From Bacteroidales bacterium (lineage in GTDB: Bacteria; Bacteroidota; Bacteroidia; Bacteroidales; B18-G4), in assembly GCA_030618905.1 (NCBI GenBank), contig JAUXCL010000092.1, positions 1-8,652 on the forward strand: 8,652 nucleotides of DNA, given 5' to 3'. Under the pieces are notes generated by a model. It was not told the origin of the DNA. It saw only the letters and a list, made by a program, of their open reading frames with translations, and did no database searches. The translations under genes were made by a program, and so were the position numbers. Of this stretch, positions 1-5,709 are shown in pieces; the stretch's first letter is position 1; each line of letters begins with the position of its first letter.

Positions 1-125
1 ATGCCAGAGCTGCCGCCTGGTCATATGTATCAAATGTGGAAAGGCACAATGCTGTATTTGGCAATAAAAGACCGCCTATTAACCCCGAAAAATTCCTGGT
101 TGGATTAAACCCATATCAAGACTGA
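1..125 (+). CDS. C-terminal fragment of an unrecognised protein
   Basis: This is the end of a gene that begins before the window. The frame whose first full codon is at position 3 stays open for 40 codons (ARAAAWSYVSNVERHN...GLNPYQD) and stops with TGA at 123-125, only 2 bases before the flippase start. That spacing suggests translational coupling in one operon. I do not recognise the family; the tail is hydrophilic and shows no membrane segment. A second frame, from position 1 to the TAA at 106-108, is also open over this stretch. It is rich in Met and Trp and looks less protein-like, so I prefer the first frame but with moderate confidence. Context (flippase, sulfotransferase) makes another glycan-assembly enzyme the likeliest identity, by inference only. 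Confidence 0.55.
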   Translation, partial: ARAAAWSYVSNVERHNAVFGNKRPPINPEKFLVGLNPYQD

Positions 126-127
126 TT

Positions 128-1435
128 ATGGCTCAAAGAAGATTCTTAAGGGATGTAGTCGGTGTGCTGAACAGCAATGTTTTTTCACTGGCATGCGGTA
201 TTGGGGTGAGCATATTACTGACCCGCATCCTGGGACCTGAGGGCTTTGGTTTGTATTCAGCGATTGCCATTATTCCCATCATCGTCGTGAGCCTGACGCA
301 TCTGGGCATCCGCGGAGCATCAATATTTCATCTGGGGAAAAAATTATATAATGAGAGTGAGCTGGTCTCGACGGTCATGGTTTTATTGATCTTTTCCAGT
401 ACTGCAGGGATCATCCTCAGTATCATTGTTTACTATTTTTACCAGGAACCGGATTTTAAATTGCTGTGGATTGCCCTGATCCTGTTGATTATCCCTGCCC
501 GCCTGGCCATTATCTATATCGGTGGTGTCTTCCTTGGAAAAGATGAGATCAAAAAAGCCAACAACCTGAACTGGATGACCAACCTGGTCCATCTGGTATT
601 GGCGATCATCCTGGTTTGGCTCATGGATATGTCCATACTTGGAGCAATAATATCCATGCTTGTCTCCAGTATATTAATAGGGGGATACGCCATCTATCAG
701 ATCACCAGTATTTTTGATGTCAAACTCAGGATTCACAAAAAAATCATTGTTGAGTTATTGAAGCTTGGTGTACTATTTTCAGTTGCCTTCTTTTTTATAC
801 AGTTGAATTTCCGGTTGGACATCCTCTTATTGCAAAAATTATCATCCGAGCAGGAAGTGGGGATCTATTCCCTGGGTGCACATGTTGCAGAATTATTATG
901 GCAGATCCCCCTTGCCATCAGCATTGTGGTCTTCAGCAGGACTGCCAATATCGAAGAAACAGAGCTCATGGAAAAGCACACCGGGAAGTTGCTCAGGATC
1001 ACCTTTTTGCTGGCGGTCCTTGCCGCCGTGGCGATATTCATCACCGCTCCCTACATTATCCCATTTGTTTTTGGGGCTGAATTTATTCCAAGTGTCAGGA
1101 TCATCCAATACATTTTACCGGGAATCATCCTGATCGTCATTTACAGAATCCTGAGCGGACACCTCGCGGGATTGGGAAAACCTCAGGTAACAATTTATAT
1201 CTTTGCACCTGCACTGGTGATCAATATTCTGCTGAACTTGTTGTGGATACCTGAATATGGTGGTAAAGGTGCAGCCATGGCCACCAATATCAGTTATGCC
1301 CTTGGGACTGCTGGTTATTTGATTGCCTATTCAATCATATTAAAAATTCCGGTTTATGAACTCATCAGGTACAGGAAAAGTGATTTTGAGAACATCCGGG
1401 AACTATTGGATTTCATAAAAAGGCTTAAGCCCTGA
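128..1435 (+). CDS. Wzx-like polysaccharide/lipid-linked oligosaccharide flippase
   Basis: A 435-residue integral membrane protein of the polysaccharide-biosynthesis branch of the MOP flippase superfamily, which moves undecaprenyl-linked oligosaccharides or similar lipid-linked products across the inner membrane. Roughly 12 hydrophobic helices can be picked out, near residues 12-34, 40-60, 78-102, 110-135, 148-166, 168-190, 208-228, 245-270, 288-310, 320-342, 350-374 and 385-406. The early LTRILGPEGFGLYS block and the later FGAEFIPSVRI...LPG block followed by GHLAGLGKP are typical of these flippases. Length is normal for the family. The ATG at 128 lies 2 bases after the preceding stop and gives a short cytoplasmic N-terminus before helix 1. 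A basic 30-residue cytoplasmic tail ends the protein. The sulfotransferase follows after 27 bases, so the two are probably co-transcribed. The transported substrate cannot be told from sequence. Confidence 0.9.
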   Translation: MAQRRFLRDVVGVLNSNVFSLACGIGVSILLTRILGPEGFGLYSAIAIIPIIVVSLTHLGIRGASIFHLGKKLYNESELVSTVMVLLIFSSTAGIILSIIVYYFYQEPDFKLLWIALILLIIPARLAIIYIGGVFLGKDEIKKANNLNWMTNLVHLVLAIILVWLMDMSILGAIISMLVSSILIGGYAIYQITSIFDVKLRIHKKIIVELLKLGVLFSVAFFFIQLNFRLDILLLQKLSSEQEVGIYSLGAHVAELLWQIPLAISIVVFSRTANIEETELMEKHTGKLLRITFLLAVLAAVAIFITAPYIIPFVFGAEFIPSVRIIQYILPGIILIVIYRILSGHLAGLGKPQVTIYIFAPALVINILLNLLWIPEYGGKGAAMATNISYALGTAGYLIAYSIILKIPVYELIRYRKSDFENIRELLDFIKRLKP

Positions 1436-1462
1436 CCACAGGTCTGGAAAAGTAATATTATT

Positions 1463-2536
1463 ATGCAAGGGATAGTTGATAAATCAGCCCATTCAAATAT
1501 AGAAGTCCCATTTCTGTTTATCGTCGGCAGACCAAGGTCAGGAACCACACTATTACGTACCATTTTTGATGCTCACCCGCATGTATGTATTCCTCCGGAA
1601 TGCCACCTGATAATAAATCTCCACCCTCACTATGGGAAAATTCGTCAATGGGATGAAAAAACAATACTTTCCTTTTATGACGACCTGAAAAAGCAATGGT
1701 TATTTGATACCTGGAATATTAAGGGTGAGAATTTGCGTTCGGATTTACTTAAGATGGCTGGTGAGAATACTTTTGGCAATATCTGCAAGCTGGTCTATGC
1801 CAGCCATGGATCCCTTTTTGATAAAAAAGAGATCAGGCTCTTCGGTGACAAAAATCCAGGATATGCTATCTATACGGAAAAGCTCTTGAAAATATTTCCA
1901 GAAGCAAAATTCATTCACATCATCAGGGATTATCGTGACAATTATGTATCTGTCAGGGATGTGGACTTCGAACTGCCAATACCGTCCCTGGTTGTGGAGA
2001 AATGGAAAAGCTTCGTTAAGCGGTTTAACAGGGCCATGGAAAAGCACCCGGAAAATCACAGGGTTATCAGGTACGAAGACCTGGTTAATGACCCTGAATT
2101 GCACATACAACAATTATGCGAATTCGCCGGCATTTCATTCATGCCGGAAATGCTTGAATTTCACGAGAAGATGGATAAGGTTGAGCAAAGCAAAGCCTAT
2201 CAGATGGTAAAGAAATACCATCAGAGCCTGATGCACCGGATCAATACTGGAAGGATAGGTCTCTGGCAAAAACAATTAAGCATTCAAACAGTAAAGATCG
2301 CCGACATTACTGCCGGTAAAACTGCAGAGCTGGCCGGTTATGAACGAAAATACAAGAGTTTCAACCCAGGCATCTATTTATTGGCACTGCCAGGGATTAT
2401 GTATGCACAACTGCTAATCCTTCTGACTAAAATCGTCGATCGCTTCCCCTACAAACTCCGGATGAAGATCTTAAATGAATGGCCCTGGAGGATTGCGAAG
2501 TTTTACCTGAGGGTTTTCAAACGAGATGCCATCTAA
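1463..2536 (+). CDS. PAPS-dependent sulfotransferase family protein with hydrophobic C-terminal tail
   Basis: A 357-residue sulfotransferase (Sulfotransferase_3-like), expected to transfer sulfate from PAPS to a hydroxyl of a sugar or lipid. The 5'-phosphosulfate loop is FIVGRPRSGTTLL (about residues 19-31). The 3'-phosphate site is IHIIRDYRDNYVS (151-163), with Arg155 and Ser163 at the spacing expected for the family. A FGDKNPGY block (127-134) and RYEDLVNDPE (203-212) are further family hallmarks. The catalytic part ends with GLWQKQLS...ELAGYER (about 266-294). Beyond it lies an extra tail of some 60 residues with one hydrophobic stretch (about 303-324) and a basic end, which could anchor the enzyme to the inner face of the membrane. 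No signal peptide is seen. Its position after a flippase gene suggests it sulfates a lipid-linked or surface glycan precursor, though the acceptor is unknown. Its stop is 5 bases from that of the converging glycosyltransferase gene. Confidence 0.88.
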   Translation: MQGIVDKSAHSNIEVPFLFIVGRPRSGTTLLRTIFDAHPHVCIPPECHLIINLHPHYGKIRQWDEKTILSFYDDLKKQWLFDTWNIKGENLRSDLLKMAGENTFGNICKLVYASHGSLFDKKEIRLFGDKNPGYAIYTEKLLKIFPEAKFIHIIRDYRDNYVSVRDVDFELPIPSLVVEKWKSFVKRFNRAMEKHPENHRVIRYEDLVNDPELHIQQLCEFAGISFMPEMLEFHEKMDKVEQSKAYQMVKKYHQSLMHRINTGRIGLWQKQLSIQTVKIADITAGKTAELAGYERKYKSFNPGIYLLALPGIMYAQLLILLTKIVDRFPYKLRMKILNEWPWRIAKFYLRVFKRDAI

Positions 2537-2541
2537 ACCCA

Positions 2542-3465
2542 CTATTCAAGCACCTTTTGGATCGAAAATGGGGGCTTTTTATTCTGTACCAAGTAAATCC
2601 TCGACAGGTATCCGCCAATGATCCCCAGGCTGAAGACAATAATGCTGGTGGAAAAAAGAATGGTGACGATCAAAGAAGTATACCCTAACGGAATATCATA
2701 CAGAAGCTTTCTCAGGATGAACTGGATACCGAGCAGGAAGCTTATTAATGAAACTATAATCCCACCCCAGACCATTAATTTTAATGGTATGTTGGTATAA
2801 AAATATACCAGGTCGGAGATCATATTGAAAAGCTTCTTCCTGGAATAACCAGACTTGCCGGAAGCTCTTTTGTGATGATCAACAAGCACGAAAGAAAAGT
2901 CTTCCGTGTACCATAACAATACTTCATCAATGAACATAAAATGGTTTTGATGCCCCAGCAATTTTTCAACCAGATCCTTTTTAATCATCCTGAAAGAAGA
3001 TCCCTTACCGATTCCTTTTAATAAAAGTTTCGAGGTCTTCTTCACAGATGCACTACCTATATTTCTTATCCTTGAATGCTGCTTCTTGTTATACAAACCA
3101 TAAACAACATCCGGGTCTTCGGTCTCTGCTGCCTCGATTAACTTTTTGATCTCTTCCGGAGGATTCTGTAAATCATCATCAATAGTAATGATATGGCCCC
3201 CATTGGCAAACTGGAAACCACAGATGCTTGCATTGTGCTGTCCATAATTCTTATTCAGCTTGATAGCAGTAATTTTATCAGGGAACCGGGATTTTAATTC
3301 TTCAAGGATATCCCAACTGGCATCCTGTCCGCCATCCTCTACAAAAATGACTTCATAAGACTTGTCCAGCTGTTCAAAAAGCCTGCTGATCCTATCAAAT
3401 AATTCCTTTAAGGTACTTTCGCTGTTATAAACCGGAACGACAACAGAATATTCAACTTGTTGCAT
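2542..3465 (-). CDS. Family 2 glycosyltransferase with two C-terminal membrane helices (DPM1/ArnC/GtrB-like)
   Basis: A 307-residue membrane-bound glycosyltransferase with a GT-A fold. Its closest architecture is that of polyprenyl-phosphate glycosyltransferases (ArnC, GtrB, dolichol-phosphate-mannose-synthase type), which move a sugar from a nucleotide donor to a lipid phosphate at the cytoplasmic face. Visible motifs are VVPVYNSE (9-16), FVEDGGQD (41-48), LNKNYGQHNA (70-79) and the metal-binding IDDDLQNPPEE (95-105; Asp96-98). Two hydrophobic helices follow at about 228-251 and 263-291, then a short basic tail. The ATG at 3465 puts the first beta strand six residues in, as is usual. It is the last gene of the leftward operon, 47 bases after the reductase, and a -7-like box in that gap could give it extra transcription. 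Direct transfer of sugar to an acyl lipid rather than a polyprenyl carrier is an alternative that sequence alone cannot exclude. Confidence 0.88.
   Translation of the reverse strand: MQQVEYSVVVPVYNSESTLKELFDRISRLFEQLDKSYEVIFVEDGGQDASWDILEELKSRFPDKITAIKLNKNYGQHNASICGFQFANGGHIITIDDDLQNPPEEIKKLIEAAETEDPDVVYGLYNKKQHSRIRNIGSASVKKTSKLLLKGIGKGSSFRMIKKDLVEKLLGHQNHFMFIDEVLLWYTEDFSFVLVDHHKRASGKSGYSRKKLFNMISDLVYFYTNIPLKLMVWGGIIVSLISFLLGIQFILRKLLYDIPLGYTSLIVTILFSTSIIVFSLGIIGGYLSRIYLVQNKKPPFSIQKVLE
2548..2580 (+). terminator. possible rho-independent terminator for the rightward flippase-sulfotransferase transcript
   Basis: Just after the sulfotransferase stop, AAGC and CC-TTTT (2548-2558) can pair imperfectly with AAAA-GG and GCTT (2565-2577) around a GGATCG loop. 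The stem contains an unpaired T and one or two extra G residues, and it runs into five T residues (2576-2580). The T-run is on the + strand only, so it would end rightward transcription. It lies inside the 3' end of the convergent glycosyltransferase gene. The stem is imperfect, so this is tentative. Confidence 0.35.
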
Positions 3466-3487
3466 GCTCGAAGGATTTGGTATTACA

Positions 3488-3495
3488 CAAATATA
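3488..3495 (-). promoter_or_regulatory. possible internal promoter -7 box upstream of the glycosyltransferase
   Basis: On the minus strand, TATATTTG fits the Bacteroidota -7 consensus TAnnTTTG exactly. It sits in the 47-base gap between the reductase and the glycosyltransferase, about 22 bases before the glycosyltransferase ATG. No TTTG lies at the expected upstream distance; the nearest match is a TTG about 23 bases away (3519-3521). A single eight-base match in AT-rich DNA can arise by chance, so this is weak. Confidence 0.3.
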
Positions 3496-3512
3496 ATTGT
3501 TTTTTGACAGCT

Positions 3513-4262
3513 TTACTGCAATACACCTCCCATGGGAATATTGCTACCCGATATCCAACGGGATTCATCGGATAGCAGGAAAATAATGGCATTAGCAACA
3601 TCACGGGGCTCTCCTATGCCATGAGGGTACTTTTGTAAATACTTTTTGATGCTGTCTTCAACGATTTCGGGGTTGCCTTCTTTAGCAGGATCAGTCAGGA
3701 TAGGAGTATTTACAAGACCAGGAGAAAGGCAATTGGAACGGATGCCTCTGCCGACCAGCTCAAGAGCCAGAGACTGTGAATAGGCTTCCAGGGCTGCCTT
3801 TGCGCTTCCATACAAAGCCCCGCCGAAATAAGGGTATTTAGTGGCCACAGATGATAAGAAAATGACTGAAGCATCATCTAATAACTTTTTCCGGGATAAT
3901 ATTTTTCCGCTGAGTAAAACCGGGGCTTCGTAGTTGATCTTAAATAGCCTTTCAACATCTTCCTGGCGAATGAACTTCACGGGAGTTGGCCCAACAATAC
4001 CGGCACAATGCACGATCCCGTTCAAAGCAGGAATTGCTTCTGCCAGCAGATCAATTTCATCTTCAATAAGCAGGTCGGCACTGATCATTTGATGTACATC
4101 CCCGCTCAAACTTTCAAAGGTTTCCTTCAGCCTAACGGGATTTCTGCCGGAAATAACCACTTTCCCTCCATGCTGTGCTATCTGCATGGCTGCTTGCCGG
4201 CCGATGCCGGATGATGCACCGGTAACAAGTATTGTTTTTCCTTTAAGATCACAAAAACTCAT
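3513..4262 (-). CDS. Short-chain dehydrogenase/reductase, likely 3-oxoacyl-ACP reductase (FabG-like)
   Basis: A 249-residue classical SDR. The Rossmann nucleotide loop is TGASSGIG (14-21) and SGRNPVR (38-44) follows strand 2; the Arg at 40 is compatible with NADPH preference. The catalytic set Asn110, Ser138, Tyr151 and Lys155 (YGSAK) is complete. The usual NNAG structural motif is HCAG (85-88), a substitution seen in some SDRs. The C-terminal ISGSNIPMGG block corresponds to the family's usual ITGQ...DGG. Because it sits 3 bases after a ketoacyl synthase III gene and close to an ACP gene, the likely reaction is reduction of a beta-ketoacyl-ACP to the beta-hydroxyacyl form. The ATG at 4262 gives the normal start just before the first beta strand. 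Sugar or other alcohol substrates are possible, since FabG-like SDRs cannot be told apart reliably by sequence. Confidence 0.85.
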   Translation of the reverse strand: MSFCDLKGKTILVTGASSGIGRQAAMQIAQHGGKVVISGRNPVRLKETFESLSGDVHQMISADLLIEDEIDLLAEAIPALNGIVHCAGIVGPTPVKFIRQEDVERLFKINYEAPVLLSGKILSRKKLLDDASVIFLSSVATKYPYFGGALYGSAKAALEAYSQSLALELVGRGIRSNCLSPGLVNTPILTDPAKEGNPEIVEDSIKKYLQKYPHGIGEPRDVANAIIFLLSDESRWISGSNIPMGGVLQ

Positions 4263-4265
4263 AGG

Positions 4266-5330
4266 CTAGGATTTATATTCAATGATTTCCGGGCAGCATA
4301 TTTTATTGGTTTCCAGAAGTACAGAACCCCATGAAAGGCCAACCCCAAAACCGGATAAGATGAGTTTCTTTGGCCGAGCTTCCAGGTCCTGCCTGATACA
4401 TGCTACCATTGTTAAGGGTATGGAGGCAGAACTGGTATTCCCATATTCATGAATTGAATAGGGGTATTTTTCTGCCGGTATCTTCAATTGCTTCCTGACA
4501 GTCTCATTCATCAGCTTATTGGCCTGGTGCATAACGAAATAGTCGACCCCTGCAATCTCAAGGTTTTGGTTTGCCAACAAAATTTTAACATTAGAGGCTA
4601 CCTCTCTTAATGAAAAATTGAACACTTCAATACCATCCAGGGCAATATGTAACTTGTTTCGCTCTATTCCCTCAGCAATCTTTTTATAAGTAAAAGAGCT
4701 CTCCGGGGATGCAAAGTTCCTGATCCCCCCATCAGGAATGATGATCGCTTCATAACCAGATCCGTCAGTTTGCAGGTTGAAGGCCATGGCAGAAGCATCC
4801 GGATTGTACTCTATGCCTGTCGCCGACCCTGCATCCCCAAACAATGGGAATGTACTTTTGTCCTTGTAGGATGTATTTTTTGTCGAAACATCACCTACCA
4901 GGAACAGGCCTTTTTTGATCTGTCCTGAGGACATGAGGCTGCCCATTACGGATAAACCATACACATAACCGGAACAACCCAGGCTGATATCAAAAGCCAT
5001 ACACTTTTTGGAAAGGCCTAATTTTTCCTGCAAGATACCGGCTGTAGCCGGAATAAGATAGTCCCTTGATTGAGAAACAAAAATAAGCAGTTCGATCTCC
5101 TGCCGGTCCCACTCTAATTCATTAATGAGCTTTTCTGCAGCTACCTGACAAAGATCAGATGTGGCAGTATCCCGGGCAGCAACTCTTCTTTGTTCCACCC
5201 CAACCATTTTAATAAGGTTTTCCCTTTCCTTTTCTGTAATTAAATCGTAATCCTTGATATGATATATCTCAGACGGAACCGCAGCAGCGATGCCTGCTAT
5301 TTTGATATTGGAAACAGAAAAAACGGCCAT
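4266..5330 (-). CDS. Beta-ketoacyl-ACP synthase III family protein (FabH-like)
   Basis: A 354-residue thiolase-fold condensing enzyme of the KASIII type, which joins an acyl group to malonyl-ACP with loss of CO2. The active-site triad is intact: Cys119 in DISLGCSGYVYGL, His268 in VMHQANKLMNE, and Asn298 in YGNTSSASIP. The LFGDAGSAT block (163-171) and the GFGVGLSWGSVLL block near the C-terminus are also typical. It is somewhat longer than housekeeping FabH (about 320 residues). Its LGCSG nucleophile context resembles the FabH-like proteins found in surface-glycan and secondary-metabolite loci more than the AACAG form of primary FabH, from memory of the family. It lies between an ACP gene (9-base gap) and an SDR gene (3-base gap), a compact ACP-KASIII-SDR unit. 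Acyl transfer to an alcohol or amine, as done by some KASIII relatives, is an alternative to carbon-carbon condensation. Confidence 0.9.
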   Translation of the reverse strand: MAVFSVSNIKIAGIAAAVPSEIYHIKDYDLITEKERENLIKMVGVEQRRVAARDTATSDLCQVAAEKLINELEWDRQEIELLIFVSQSRDYLIPATAGILQEKLGLSKKCMAFDISLGCSGYVYGLSVMGSLMSSGQIKKGLFLVGDVSTKNTSYKDKSTFPLFGDAGSATGIEYNPDASAMAFNLQTDGSGYEAIIIPDGGIRNFASPESSFTYKKIAEGIERNKLHIALDGIEVFNFSLREVASNVKILLANQNLEIAGVDYFVMHQANKLMNETVRKQLKIPAEKYPYSIHEYGNTSSASIPLTMVACIRQDLEARPKKLILSGFGVGLSWGSVLLETNKICCPEIIEYKS

Positions 5331-5339
5331 GTATATTGA

Positions 5340-5582
5340 TTATGAGGCTTGCGATCTTGTATTGACGATATTGTAGAGTTCCTGGACAGTCTTTGTATTC
5401 ACCAGGTCTTCTGCATTGATCACCACACCATACTCCACATTCATATGTGCAATCAGGATCAGGGCATTGATTGAATCCCAGGTAAAATGATCCTTGATCA
5501 CACTCATAGGTTCTAAAATGCCTTTCTCAAGGTCTTCAAACTCCTCTTCCACCTTGGAAATAAACTCTTGTATGGGTATCAT
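5340..5582 (-). CDS. Acyl carrier protein
   Basis: A small acidic protein of 80 residues from the ATG at 5582, matching the four-helix acyl carrier protein fold. Ser37 in the WDSI motif at the start of helix II is the expected 4'-phosphopantetheine attachment site (DSL in most ACPs). The following MNVEYGVVINAEDLVNTKTVQEL stretch, given here only for orientation, has the usual helix II to helix III pattern. An in-frame TTG at 5594 could extend it by four residues. However, the promoter -7 box at 5602-5609 would place the transcript start next to that codon, so I prefer the ATG. It is the first gene of the leftward operon and would carry acyl intermediates for the adjacent ketoacyl synthase and reductase. 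It could also accept acyl groups from the acyl-AMP ligase that starts at 8531. It is too divergent from typical housekeeping AcpP to be an obvious primary-metabolism copy. Confidence 0.9.
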   Translation of the reverse strand: MIPIQEFISKVEEEFEDLEKGILEPMSVIKDHFTWDSINALILIAHMNVEYGVVINAEDLVNTKTVQELYNIVNTRSQAS

Positions 5583-5601
5583 AGTAAAATCCAATTTGCG
5601 T

Positions 5602-5633
5602 CAAAATTACACTTTTTTAACGATTACGACAAA
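5602..5633 (-). promoter_or_regulatory. Bacteroidota-type promoter for the leftward ACP-KASIII-SDR-GT operon
   Basis: Read on the minus strand, TTTG (5630-5633) is followed after 20 bases by TAATTTTG (5602-5609). This is a full match to the Bacteroidota primary-sigma pattern TTTG...TAnnTTTG. Transcription would begin near 5595-5598, leaving a leader of about 13-16 bases before the ACP ATG at 5582. The gene order downstream, with gaps of 9, 3 and 47 bases, fits one transcript. Confidence 0.7.
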
Positions 5634-5639
5634 TGTAAG

Positions 5640-5661
5640 CGGCACTGCCGTATGATATACG
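5640..5661. promoter_or_regulatory. two abutting dyad-symmetric sequences, operator-like
   Basis: Midway between the divergent promoters, CGGCACTGCCG (5640-5650) is a perfect 5-base inverted repeat around one base. It overlaps by two bases CGTATGATATACG (5649-5661), a perfect 5-base inverted repeat around GAT. The pair lies just upstream of the leftward -33 box and where the rightward -33 box would be. That is a suitable place for a regulator acting on both directions. Short dyads occur by chance and no regulator gene is in the window, so function is inferred. Confidence 0.35.
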
Positions 5662-5671
5662 ATTTTATAGC

Positions 5672-5679
5672 TACTTTTG
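5672..5679 (+). promoter_or_regulatory. candidate -7 box for the rightward radical SAM/acyl-AMP ligase operon
   Basis: TACTTTTG matches the Bacteroidota TAnnTTTG consensus exactly and would start transcription near 5686, about 24 bases before the radical SAM ATG at 5710. No TTTG is present at the expected upstream spacing (about 5648-5651), where the dyad region lies instead. If used, the promoter may be weak or need an activator. Confidence 0.5.
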
Positions 5680-5709
5680 TTTAATAATTGCAGTTTTTAC
5701 CATTGGCCT

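Noticed and set aside
1..108. Alternative frame starting with ATG at 1 and stopping at 108
   Set aside because: Its composition (many Met and Trp) is less natural than that of the frame ending at 125, which also couples closely to the flippase start.
1745..2113. 122-codon open frame on the minus strand
   Set aside because: Lies inside the sulfotransferase gene across its 3'-phosphate binding motif; no domain seen.
5583..5594. TTG start adding four residues to the acyl carrier protein
   Set aside because: It would lie at or within a few bases of the predicted transcript start; the ATG at 5582 gives a normal 80-residue ACP.
5677..5709. Upstream TTG start extending the first radical SAM protein by 11 residues
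   Set aside because: The TTG lies within the candidate -7 box (5672-5679), upstream of the predicted transcript start, and the added residues have no counterpart in the paralogue, whose N-terminus aligns with the ATG at 5710.
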